64,000 bases of DNA, taken from assembly GCF_900187045.1 (NCBI RefSeq), contig NZ_LT906453.1, positions 1,736,001-1,800,000 on the forward strand, read 5' to 3'. The first letter of the stretch is position 1; the number at the start of each line of letters is the position of its first letter. The position numbers were made by a program, and so were the translations under genes. The DNA comes from Dermatophilus congolensis (GTDB lineage Bacteria; Actinomycetota; Actinomycetes; Actinomycetales; Dermatophilaceae). Below are positions 13,248-20,826 of this stretch, piece by piece. A model generated the notes under the pieces. It saw only the letters and a program-made list of their open reading frames with translations. It made no database searches and was not told where the DNA came from.

Positions 13248-14555
13248 GTGAGTGATTTTTTGGGTGATGCTGTGGGGGGTTACTCGTCGGGGAGTGTGGA
13301 CGGGGGGCGTTATGGTGCGCGGGATCGGGCGCGGTGGGTGCAGGAGCCGGCGGCGCGAAAGTTGGCTACTCGTGATGATTTTGCGCGGGATCGGGCGCGG
13401 ATTTTGCATTCGGCGGGTTTTCGTCGGTTGGCGTCAAAGACGCAGGTGGTTGCACCGTATTTGGGTGATTTTGCACGGAATCGGTTGACGCATTCGTTGG
13501 AGGTTGCGCAGATCGGGCGGGAAATTGCCTCGTTTCTGGGCTGTCATGCGGATCTGGTGGATGCGGCGTGTTTGGCGCACGATTTGGGGCATCCGCCGTT
13601 TGGGCATAACGGTGAGCGTGAGTTGAATCGGGTGGCTGAGCAGGTGGGTGGGTTTGAGGGTAATGCGCAGACGTTGCGGGTGTTGACGAGGTTGGAGCCG
13701 AAACGGTTTCACGCTGATGGGCGTCCGGCTGGGTTGAATTTGACGCGGGCTGCGTTGGATGCGGCGTGTAAGTATCCCTGGGGTGCTGGGCAGGGGCCTG
13801 GGGGGTCGGGGAAGTTTGGTTTTTATGCCGATGATGAGCCGGTGTTTGCCTGGGTGCGTGATGGGGCGCCTTCTCGTGGTGCTGGTGGGGTGACGCCGGT
13901 GGAGGCGCAGGTGATGGATTGGTCTGATGATGTGGCGTATTCGGTGCATGACGTGGAGGATGCGGTGGCTTCGGGGCGGGTGGATTTGCGGGTGTTGTCG
14001 TCGGTGTCGGCGTTGCGGGATGTGGCGGTGGTGGCGCAGCGGTATTACGAGCCGTCGTTGGAGGTAGAGGCGTTAGTGGAGGCGGGGCAGCGGTTGCATG
14101 CTGCTGATGAGGTGGTGGATGAGTTTGATGGGTCGCGGGCGGGGTTGGCTGCGTTGAAGGACATGACTAGTGGGTTGGTGGGTCGTTTTGTTCGTCAGGT
14201 GCAGTCTGCGACGCGTCAGGTGCATGGTCCGGTGCGGTTGGCGCGGTACGACGGTTCGTTGGTGGTGCCGGTGCAGGCGCGGGCGGAGTGCGCGATGTTG
14301 AAGGCGGTGGCGGCGGCTTTTGTGATGCAGACGCCGGGGCATGCGGCGGTGATGGAGCGTGAGCGTGAGGTGGTGCGGGGGTTGGTGGAGGCGTATTTGG
14401 AGTGTCCTGAGGAGAGGTTGGATCGTGATTTGGTGGTGGATTGGGGTGCGGCTTCTTCGGATGGGGAGCGGTTGCGGGTGGTGGTGGATCAGGTGGCGTC
14501 GTTGACTGATACGCGTGCGTTGGCGTTGCATGCTCGTTGGTGTGGGAGTGCGTGA
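13248..14555 (+). CDS. dgt: dGTPase-like HD-domain triphosphohydrolase
   Basis: Cleaves dNTPs to nucleoside and triphosphate. The 435-residue product has the HD-domain metal ligands in NRLTHSLEVAQIGR and AHDLGHPPFGHNGE (around residues 83-121) and the later WSDDVAYSVHDVED. The GTG at 13248 gives MSDFLGDAVGG; GTGGG precedes it. The dgt-dnaG pair on one strand is the common actinobacterial arrangement. Third-position bases are mostly G or T. Substrate specificity cannot be read from sequence. Confidence 0.93.
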   Translation: MSDFLGDAVGGYSSGSVDGGRYGARDRARWVQEPAARKLATRDDFARDRARILHSAGFRRLASKTQVVAPYLGDFARNRLTHSLEVAQIGREIASFLGCHADLVDAACLAHDLGHPPFGHNGERELNRVAEQVGGFEGNAQTLRVLTRLEPKRFHADGRPAGLNLTRAALDAACKYPWGAGQGPGGSGKFGFYADDEPVFAWVRDGAPSRGAGGVTPVEAQVMDWSDDVAYSVHDVEDAVASGRVDLRVLSSVSALRDVAVVAQRYYEPSLEVEALVEAGQRLHAADEVVDEFDGSRAGLAALKDMTSGLVGRFVRQVQSATRQVHGPVRLARYDGSLVVPVQARAECAMLKAVAAAFVMQTPGHAAVMEREREVVRGLVEAYLECPEERLDRDLVVDWGAASSDGERLRVVVDQVASLTDTRALALHARWCGSA

Positions 14556-14629
14556 TGGGTGGGGTGATGTTGGGCTCGTAGACTGCCGTGTGCGCTTTGT
14601 TGGCGTGTGAGTGTGATTGGTGAGGTGGG

Positions 14630-16570
14630 ATGGCGGGTCTGCTGCGTGAGGAAGATGTCGCTCTCGTAAAGGAGAGAGTGAATCTTGAGGATGTGGTGCG
14701 TGAGCATGTGACGTTGACGCGTTCTGGGTCGGACAGTTTGAAGGGGTTGTGTCCGTTTCACGATGAGCGTTCGCCGTCGTTTCATGTGCGTCCTGCGCAT
14801 GGTCATTGGTATTGCTTTGGGTGTGGTGCCGGGGGTGATGTGATCGCGTTTGTTCAGGAGATTGAGCACCTGGGGTTTGTGGAGACTGTTGAGCGGTTGG
14901 CGGCTCGGGTGGGGGTGGAGCTGCAGCGTGATGAGTCTTCGGTTGCGGAGTCAGGCAGGGCGCGTCGGACGCGGTTGATGGAGGCGCATCGGGTTGCTGA
15001 GGAGTTTTATGCCGAGGCGTTGATTGGTGCGCGTGAGGCTAGGCCTGCTCGGGATTTTTTGCGGGGTCGTGGGTTTGATTCCAAGGCTGCGCAGATGTTT
15101 GGGGTGGGGTATTCCCCGCGTGGTGGTGATGTGCTGACGAGGTTGTTGTTGGATCGGGGGTTTACGGAAGAGGAGTTAACTCTTGGGGGGTTGACGGGGC
15201 GTTCTTCGCGGGGGCTGTATGACAGGTTCCGGGGCCGGGTGATGTGGCCGATTCGGGATGTGACGGGCGCGACGGTGGGGTTTGGTGCGCGGCGCATTTT
15301 GGATGATGACCGGATTGATGCGAAGTATCTGAATACCTCTGAGACGCCGATTTATAAGAAGACTCATGTGCTGTATGGGTTGGATTTGGCGAAGAAGGCG
15401 ATTGCTTCGCAGCGTCGTGCTGTGGTGGTGGAGGGGTATACGGATGTGATGGCGATGCACCTGTCGGGGGTGCGGGGTGCGGTGGCTACGTGTGGCACGT
15501 CGTTTGGTGCTGAGCATGTGAAGGTGTTGCGGCGGTTGTTGCGTGATGACGGTGATGGGAAAGTCATTTTCACGTTTGATGGTGATGCTGCTGGTCAGAA
15601 GGCCGCTATGCGGGCTTATGAGTTGGATGATCAGTGGGTTTCACAGAGTTTTGTTGCGGTGGCTCGTAATGGGATGGATCCGTGTGATTTGCGCCTGGCT
15701 GAGGGCGAGGCTGCGGTTGAGCATTTGATTGAGAAGCCGACGCCGATGTTTGAGTTCGCGGCGCGGACAACGATCGGGCGTTTTGATTTGCAGACCAGGG
15801 AGGGTCAGGCCCACGCGATTGAGGCGGTGGCGCCGATTTTGGCTGGTATTGATGGTGAGGCGTTGTCGCGGATGTATGTCGATGATGCTGCGACATGGAT
15901 TGGTGTGCCGGTTGATCTGGTGGCTGGTGCTGTTGAGCGTGCGCGTGCGGGGGGTCGGCGCCCGGATGCGCAGGTGCATGGTGGGCGTCAGCGTGTAGTT
16001 GCCTCTGGGGGAGAGGTTTCGCCGGTGCGTGCGGAATCTGGTCCGGATGCTAATGGTGAGTCTGCGTCATTGGTGTTTCCGCGTCCGGATTTACGTAATC
16101 GTGTGGTGCATTTGGAGTTTCAGGTACTGCAGGTGTTGTTGCAGTATCCGGGGGCTCTTGATGACAGCGAGATTATGCCGTTGGTGCGGGCGCAGTTTAC
16201 GGATCCGGGTTTGGCTGCGGTGTTGTTAGCAGTGTTGACGCATTGGGGTGAGCACACTTCGGTGAGTGCGTCTGCGTGGGTGGAGTTGGTGCGGGCGCAG
16301 GCTGGTGATCAGGCGGGGCCGACGGTGAGTTCTTTGGTGGTGACTCCGTTGTTGACTCGGTTGGATCCGCAGACGGGGTTGCCTAGTAAGCGGTTTGTGC
16401 AGTCGTTGCTTGTGGCTGTGCAGGAGGAGACGTTGCGGTCGCGTATTGCGGCTGCGGCGGGTGATTTGCGGCGTGCTGAGGCGATGGATCCGCAGCGGGC
16501 TAGGTATGTGGCGCAGGAGTTGACTGCGTTGCAGGGTCAGTTGGCGGCGTTGAAACACACAGAAGATTGA
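14630..16570 (+). CDS. dnaG: DNA primase
   Basis: Makes RNA primers for replication. The 646-residue product has the CHC2 zinc-binding domain (CPFHDERSPSFHV with YCFGCGAGGD, residues ~40-66), the RNA polymerase domain with the TOPRIM motif VVVEGYTDVM near residue 265 and FTFDGDAAGQKAAM, and a C-terminal helicase-interaction region after residue ~480. The ATG follows GAGGTGGG. It is 74 bp downstream of dgt and followed closely by an unrecognised gene. Codon use is strongly G/T-ending, with many TTG leucines. Confidence 0.97.
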   Translation: MAGLLREEDVALVKERVNLEDVVREHVTLTRSGSDSLKGLCPFHDERSPSFHVRPAHGHWYCFGCGAGGDVIAFVQEIEHLGFVETVERLAARVGVELQRDESSVAESGRARRTRLMEAHRVAEEFYAEALIGAREARPARDFLRGRGFDSKAAQMFGVGYSPRGGDVLTRLLLDRGFTEEELTLGGLTGRSSRGLYDRFRGRVMWPIRDVTGATVGFGARRILDDDRIDAKYLNTSETPIYKKTHVLYGLDLAKKAIASQRRAVVVEGYTDVMAMHLSGVRGAVATCGTSFGAEHVKVLRRLLRDDGDGKVIFTFDGDAAGQKAAMRAYELDDQWVSQSFVAVARNGMDPCDLRLAEGEAAVEHLIEKPTPMFEFAARTTIGRFDLQTREGQAHAIEAVAPILAGIDGEALSRMYVDDAATWIGVPVDLVAGAVERARAGGRRPDAQVHGGRQRVVASGGEVSPVRAESGPDANGESASLVFPRPDLRNRVVHLEFQVLQVLLQYPGALDDSEIMPLVRAQFTDPGLAAVLLAVLTHWGEHTSVSASAWVELVRAQAGDQAGPTVSSLVVTPLLTRLDPQTGLPSKRFVQSLLVAVQEETLRSRIAAAAGDLRRAEAMDPQRARYVAQELTALQGQLAALKHTED

Positions 16571-16606
16571 TGTGTTTTGGCTAGGGGGTGGGTGAGGATG
16601 GGTGTC

Positions 16607-17170
16607 ATGCGTTTTTTGTGGAGGAAGTCCTCTCCGGTGTTGCCGCAGGTTGTGCGGGATGCGGTGACGGGGCGTGGTGAGCGTGTGTTGGCGTGGGCGG
16701 CTGAGAAGTATGCCGGGGCGTTCATTGTGGCTACGACTGGGCGGTTGGTGGTCGTGGATGTCCAGGGTGAGGTGATGGATGTTGGTAGGTGGGGTGAGGT
16801 GGATAGTGCGGTGTGGGAGCCGGGGACGGCGACGTTGTCTGTGGCGTGGGTGGATGGGCGTCGCGGGAGTCAGTGGACGGCTGTGGGGTCTGCGACGCGG
16901 TTGGCTGAGAGTGTGCATGAGCGGGTGAGTCGTTCGGTGGTGGTGGCGGTTGATCTTGAGCGTGATGGTGTGCGGATTGGGCGGGCGGCGATTCGTCGTG
17001 ATCCGCAGACGCAGGAGTTGTCCGCGCAGTTGGTGTGGGCTCGGGGGCAGCGTCCGCGTGATGAGGAGCGGGCTGCGTATGGGGAGGCAGTGTTGGTGAA
17101 TTTGTGTGAGCAGGTGGGGTTGCCTGAGTCGGTTGGGCGGGCGGCGAGTAGGGCTGGGATGGGGTCGTGA
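16607..17170 (+). CDS. Conserved-looking unrecognised protein downstream of dnaG
   Basis: The 187-residue product starts MRFLWRKSSPVLPQ. It has a beta-rich first half (FIVATTGRLVVVDVQGEVMDV, ATLSVAWVDG) that could be a small barrel or PH-like fold, then a charged, mostly helical second half ending in VNLCEQVGLPES. There are no membrane segments or cysteine motifs. I chose the ATG at 16607 because GAGG lies 9 bases upstream; starts at 16577 (TTG) and 16598 are alternatives. Genes like this often sit after dnaG in actinobacteria, but I know no function. Confidence 0.6.
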   Translation: MRFLWRKSSPVLPQVVRDAVTGRGERVLAWAAEKYAGAFIVATTGRLVVVDVQGEVMDVGRWGEVDSAVWEPGTATLSVAWVDGRRGSQWTAVGSATRLAESVHERVSRSVVVAVDLERDGVRIGRAAIRRDPQTQELSAQLVWARGQRPRDEERAAYGEAVLVNLCEQVGLPESVGRAASRAGMGS

Positions 17171-17235
17171 GGGGTGGTTGCACACTCGATTTCGTTTTCT
17201 CGGCAGACCTTTGCTAATGTTCTTTTCAGCAGCGA

Positions 17236-17308
17236 TCCCCTGTAGCTCAACTGGCAGAGCATTCGGCTGTTAACCGGAGGGTTGTTGGTTCGAGTCCAAC
17301 CGGGGGAG
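17236..17308 (+). tRNA. tRNA-Asn (GTT)
   Basis: Cloverleaf of 73 nt: acceptor TCCCCTG/CGGGGGA, D-arm with GCTC...GAGC, anticodon stem TTCGG/CCGGA around loop CTGTTAA (anticodon GTT), and T-arm GTTGG-TTCGAGT-CCAAC. The discriminator is G; CCA is not encoded. Confidence 0.95.
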
Positions 17309-17315
17309 CAAAGCA

Positions 17316-17353
17316 CATCACGCCCCGTCCTGAATTCAGGGCGGGGCGTGATG
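17316..17353. terminator. Loop-less palindromic hairpin between two tRNA genes
   Basis: The arms CATCACGCCCCG and CGGGGCGTGATG continue inward through a single G-T pair and CCTGAATTCAGG, so all 38 bases are self-complementary apart from one wobble. It lies 8 bp after tRNA-Asn, with no T-tract. Confidence 0.7.
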
Positions 17354-17379
17354 CATATTCACTCGCAGTAGCGAGCCAC

Positions 17380-17453
17380 GGGCCAGTAGCTCAGCCGGTC
17401 AGAGCAGCGGACTCATAATCCGTCGGTCGTGGGTTCAAGCCCCACCTGGCCTA
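17380..17453 (+). tRNA. tRNA with CAT anticodon (Met elongator or Ile2)
   Basis: 74-nt cloverleaf: acceptor GGGCCAG/CTGGCCT (first pair G-T), D-arm GCTC...GAGC, anticodon arm GCGGA-CTCATAA-TCCGT, T-arm GTGGG-TTCAAGC-CCCAC, discriminator A. It lacks initiator features. Whether the C34 is lysidinylated (Ile2) or not (Met) cannot be decided by eye. Confidence 0.9.
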
Positions 17454-17592
17454 CCGATACGCGGTAGAAAAATTTTTCTCCCCTTTCTTTCCGCGCGACC
17501 TCATCCCCAAACACCACACAAAGTCTTTATGCGTGCCCTGAATCACGTTTAACCCGAGCGTCTTTGACGCGCGACCTAAGAACCCTCCCAGC

Positions 17593-17616
17593 AGGGTCGA
17601 TCAGCTGTTCGACCCT
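17593..17616 (+). promoter_or_regulatory. Hairpin in the leader of the glycoside hydrolase gene
   Basis: AGGGTCGA and TCGACCCT are perfect 8-bp arms around an 8-base loop, ending 19 bases before the start codon and just ahead of the GGGAG ribosome site. A 10-bp direct repeat CGCGCGACCT occurs at 17492 and 17568 in the same leader. It could be a leader RNA element; I cannot match it to a known riboswitch. Confidence 0.4.
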
Positions 17617-17635
17617 CTACCCCTGGGAGATCTCC

Positions 17636-19339
17636 ATGCGTCGTATGCGCTCGGTGGCCACCTGGTCGCTCACCCTCATGCTCGTCACGTTCAGCGCAAT
17701 GAACGGCCAAGCCGCACCCGCCTCAGCAGCTTCCAGCACTACCTGGTCTCAGAAATCCGGCATGGCCATCCCCGGCACCCGCCTGGCCTGGGGACCTCCC
17801 GGACAACTCGAACACGATCTCGATCGCGTCGCTGCTAGCGGCGTCAAATGGCTACGCTTCGACGTCCCCTGGAGCCAGATTTCTTGGGAACCCGGACAAG
17901 CAGACTGGGCACGCTTTGACCGCATCGTCGAAGGTGCCCGCGCCCGAGGGCTCCGACCCCTAGGCGTATTAAGCACAATGGCGCCCTACGCACGCCCCGC
18001 AGGCACCGACTACCGATACGCACCTCGCACCGCCTCAGAACGCAAAGCCTTCGCCGGGTTCGCCAAACAAGCCGCCGCCCGCTACAAAGGCAAAATCAAC
18101 CACTGGGAAATCTGGAACGAACCCAACCTCGACCAGGCCTGGTCACCCACCCCCAGCCCAGCGGCATACGTAGAACTCCTACGCGCCACCACCCCAGCCA
18201 TCAAATCAGTCAACCCCGCCGCCATCACTATCGCCGGCGGAACAGGCGGAGCCACAGGCGCCCCCGACATCACCCCCATTGACTGGTACACCGGCGTCTA
18301 CGCCCAAAAACCCCAAGGCCTCTTTGACGCCCTAGCCGTGCACCCCTACTCAGACCTGCGCTACGGCTGGGGAGGGGAGATGTCTACCGCTCCCATCATC
18401 CGCGCCATCATGGACAAAAACGGCGACGCCAACAAAGAGATCTGGGCAACCGAAGCTGGATTCCCCACCGGCGGCCAATACCGCACCACCGAAAACGACG
18501 CCGCCCGGATGATGCGTGAAAGCCACGCAGCATGGACCAAAATCCGTAAACACGGCCCCCTGTTTTGGTATACCCTCACTGACACCAGCGACCCCACCAG
18601 CGAAGGACACTTCGGCTTCTACCGCCTAAATGGCACGGCCAAGCCAGCCCTAGCGGTCCTTACTGCTCTCAATGCCCAGCCTCTGCCTGCAGGCACCACC
18701 ACCCCAGCACCACCGGCCGCAAAGCCAGGAACCGGATACGTGGTAGCACCTGCCGCTAACCTCACCACAAACGGAAAAACCACCAAAGCCACTTTCAGCC
18801 TCTACACCACCCGAAGCGTCCCCATCCGAGCATTGAGCATGACCGTACGCAACTCAGCCGGAGCTGTATTCGACATCCCCGTCCGTGCAGCCACCACGCT
18901 GCGTGGGTCACAAACCTTCACTGCCACCCGTGCAGCGCTGCCTGCGGGCACCTACACCTACGCCCCAGCTTGGCAAACCACCAACGGAAAATGGAACGGC
19001 CCCACGCGCGAAGGTAAACACACCGTCGGAGCCACCCCCAACACCCTCAGCGCCGCTCACGCAACCATCAACAACACTGCCCGAGGCGCCACCGCAGACA
19101 TCGTCACTAGCGTTGACGGAAAACTAGCCGTCAACGCCCTCATCGTCGCCATGCGGGACTCATCAGGAGCCAACTGGGACATCTGGACGGCCAAAAACAC
19201 CACCTTGACCGGACTGCAGCGTCACCACGGCACCAAACAGTCCCTGCCCGCTGGCACCTACACCTACACCGTCGCTTACCAAAGCACCGACGGCAACTGG
19301 CACGAACAACCAGGCAAAAAAACCCTGACTGTTCATTAA
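17636..19339 (+). CDS. Secreted clan GH-A glycoside hydrolase (GH39-like) with two C-terminal repeat domains
   Basis: The 567-residue product starts with a Sec signal peptide (MRRMRSVATWSLTLMLVTF, likely cut near AAPASA). The catalytic barrel spans about residues 40-350, with the acid/base glutamate in IWNEPN (E162) and the likely nucleophile in WATEAGFPTGG (E273). Two related ~95-residue domains follow, sharing LPAGTYTY, the YQ/WQ turn and a GxW ending; they look like beta-sandwich sugar- or wall-binding modules. PslG-like endoglycosidases are the closest family I can name. The start is chosen for the signal peptide and the GGGAG site. Substrate is unknown; wall or exopolysaccharide sugar is a guess. 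Confidence 0.8.
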   Translation: MRRMRSVATWSLTLMLVTFSAMNGQAAPASAASSTTWSQKSGMAIPGTRLAWGPPGQLEHDLDRVAASGVKWLRFDVPWSQISWEPGQADWARFDRIVEGARARGLRPLGVLSTMAPYARPAGTDYRYAPRTASERKAFAGFAKQAAARYKGKINHWEIWNEPNLDQAWSPTPSPAAYVELLRATTPAIKSVNPAAITIAGGTGGATGAPDITPIDWYTGVYAQKPQGLFDALAVHPYSDLRYGWGGEMSTAPIIRAIMDKNGDANKEIWATEAGFPTGGQYRTTENDAARMMRESHAAWTKIRKHGPLFWYTLTDTSDPTSEGHFGFYRLNGTAKPALAVLTALNAQPLPAGTTTPAPPAAKPGTGYVVAPAANLTTNGKTTKATFSLYTTRSVPIRALSMTVRNSAGAVFDIPVRAATTLRGSQTFTATRAALPAGTYTYAPAWQTTNGKWNGPTREGKHTVGATPNTLSAAHATINNTARGATADIVTSVDGKLAVNALIVAMRDSSGANWDIWTAKNTTLTGLQRHHGTKQSLPAGTYTYTVAYQSTDGNWHEQPGKKTLTVH

Positions 19340-19352
19340 TGCCACCTGGCAA

Positions 19353-19392
19353 AAAGCGGGGGCCACTGCACTAGTGCAGTGGCCCCCGCTTT
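19353..19392. terminator. Perfect 40-bp palindrome, bidirectional terminator
   Basis: Two 20-base arms without a loop, centred on ACTAGT, starting AAAGCGGGGG and ending CCCCCGCTTT. It lies 13 bp past the hydrolase stop and faces the convergent small gene, so it can serve both strands. Confidence 0.85.
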
Positions 19393-19434
19393 CGTCACAG
19401 CATTACCAGCGCTTCAGGACACTGGCGTCAACGA

Positions 19435-19701
19435 TCAAGCATCCGCAAGCGTCAACCCAATCGTGGACAGCAACTCATACGGAGGAATATTGGTCCCGCC
19501 AGAAGCAATCGCCAACAATGCCGATGCAAGAGAAGCCATCGCAGAAGTCAGGATCAATGGATCCTGATCCTCCATCTCCTCACGCAAAATGTTGACGTAC
19601 TCGTTGACGGTGCAACCGCCATCCATACTTTGCAGCCGAGCGGTAAGAATGGCCATGGCGCTCTGCATTCCCGGTGCGGGTGCAACAGGTGCGTCCGTCA
19701 T
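19435..19701 (-). CDS. Small unrecognised protein (88 aa)
   Basis: An ATG preceded by AAGGGGGAG, the strongest ribosome site in this stretch, opens an 88-residue acidic protein. The middle (TVNEYVNILREEMEDQDP) is a likely amphipathic helix; the second half (LILTSAMASLASALLAIASGG) is hydrophobic enough to be a single membrane helix or a packed hairpin. There is one cysteine and no known motif. It ends at the palindromic terminator shared with the hydrolase. I recognise no family. Confidence 0.5.
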   Translation of the reverse strand: MTDAPVAPAPGMQSAMAILTARLQSMDGGCTVNEYVNILREEMEDQDPLILTSAMASLASALLAIASGGTNIPPYELLSTIGLTLADA

Positions 19702-20187
19702 GAATCTCCCCCTTGTAGAGACATGTCGTGGTCCGCCGGAGTTTCCGTCGGCCCCCGCCGCAGTGCACCCCCATGCGAACCACGGCGTGGAAGAAGCTCC
19801 GTTCTTCCGCGATCACTCCATAAGTGAAGCGCACGTCTTGATCGAGTGTCCAGTAGCCACAGGCGTAACTGACCTCCCGTTGTCGACAAGCCACAGCGCG
19901 CTCATTCCACGCTCGGCAACACATTTGAGGCACAATGTTCTTCGATCAATCGAACTAAAAATCTTCAATCGGACAACCGATCAAAACGTTCACCACGAAC
20001 AACGCAAAACCACTCCGAGTGAAGAATTCACCGCCGCGCAGGGGTGCGCGGCAACCACACAGTTCGATCGACCACGGGTCCTACAGCTGGGGAGTTGGAC
20101 GGCCCACACAACCACATACAAACCGGTCACATGGGTGCCAGCTATGGGCGTTGGGGAAGACGTCCCACACACACCCAGGAGGACCGG
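19702..20187. other. Intergenic stretch without a supported gene
   Basis: This stretch is more AT-rich than its surroundings (especially 19920-20030) and has short frames in several registers but none with a good start and homology. A TTG-started 63-codon frame on the minus strand overlaps the start of the small gene by four bases (ATGA) but has no visible ribosome site. The right end holds the AGGAGG site of the DUF3145 gene at 20178. Confidence 0.5.
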
Positions 20188-20697
20188 ATGTCTGGAAAGC
20201 CCACGGGCAACACAACACGAGGAGCCGTGTACATCCACTCGGCCCCAGCAGCACTATGCCCACATATCAGTTGGGCGCTCGAATCAGTGCTCGGCGGCAA
20301 GGTCGACCTCGACTGGTCACCCCAGCCCCTCGGGCGCTCACTCATGCGTGCCGACCTCACCTGGTACGGCGAACCTGGAACCGGCGCCGCCATCGCCAGC
20401 GCCATGCGCGGATGGGAAAACCTGCGCTACGAAGTAACCGAAGAACCCAGCCCCGGCCTCGACGGATCACGTTGGTCCCACACCCCCTCACTAGGAATCC
20501 ACCACACCTGGATCTCCGCCTCTGGGGATGCTGTTATCAACGAAGACCGCATCCGAGCAGCCATGCGCCACGGAAACGCCACCGCCCTGCGCCACGAACT
20601 CGATCAAGCCCTAGGCACTGCCTGGGACGTCGAACTCGACAACTTCCGCCATGCCGGCGATGGCCGCCCCGAACGCTGGCTCTACCGCGTGAGCTAA
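20188..20697 (+). CDS. DUF3145 family protein
   Basis: The 169-residue product matches the actinobacterial DUF3145 family: GAVYIHSAPAALCPHISWALE at the start, then the LMRADLTWYGEPGTGAAIAS block and ERWLYRVS at the end. The family is nearly universal in actinobacteria but its function is unknown. The start is fixed by AGGAGG at 20178-20183, five bases before the ATG; longer in-frame starts upstream lack homology. It is cytosolic with no membrane segment. It converges on accD across a strong hairpin. Confidence 0.88.
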   Translation: MSGKPTGNTTRGAVYIHSAPAALCPHISWALESVLGGKVDLDWSPQPLGRSLMRADLTWYGEPGTGAAIASAMRGWENLRYEVTEEPSPGLDGSRWSHTPSLGIHHTWISASGDAVINEDRIRAAMRHGNATALRHELDQALGTAWDVELDNFRHAGDGRPERWLYRVS

Positions 20698-20761
20698 GCG
20701 ACACACCGCCACTCGTGCGGCAGTACCACCATGCCCGCACACACAACTCCTGGGACCACGC

Positions 20762-20806
20762 ATGGCTGTGGGGCCAGCCCCGTTGATGGGCTGGCCCCAC
20801 AGCCAT
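20762..20806. terminator. Strong hairpin between DUF3145 gene and accD
   Basis: Perfect 19-bp arms (ATGGCTGTGGGGCCAGCCC and its complement) with a 7-base loop. It lies between two convergent genes and probably ends both the DUF3145 transcript and the fatty-acid operon. Confidence 0.85.
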
Positions 20807-20826
20807 AGGCAATTACGCCGCCAACC

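Noticed and set aside
16226-17185. Minus-strand frame opposite the end of dnaG and the next gene (319 codons)
   Set aside because: Arg/His/Pro-rich, no motif, overlaps two plus-strand genes.
17454-17635. c-di-AMP (ydaO-type) riboswitch before the glycoside hydrolase
   Set aside because: The gene type and leader hairpin fit the idea, but I could not align the conserved core bases; kept only as an unnamed leader element.
19698-19889. 63-codon TTG frame overlapping the start of the small gene by ATGA
   Set aside because: Overlap suggests coupling but there is no ribosome site, the start is TTG and the product has no recognisable pattern; left as a possibility only.
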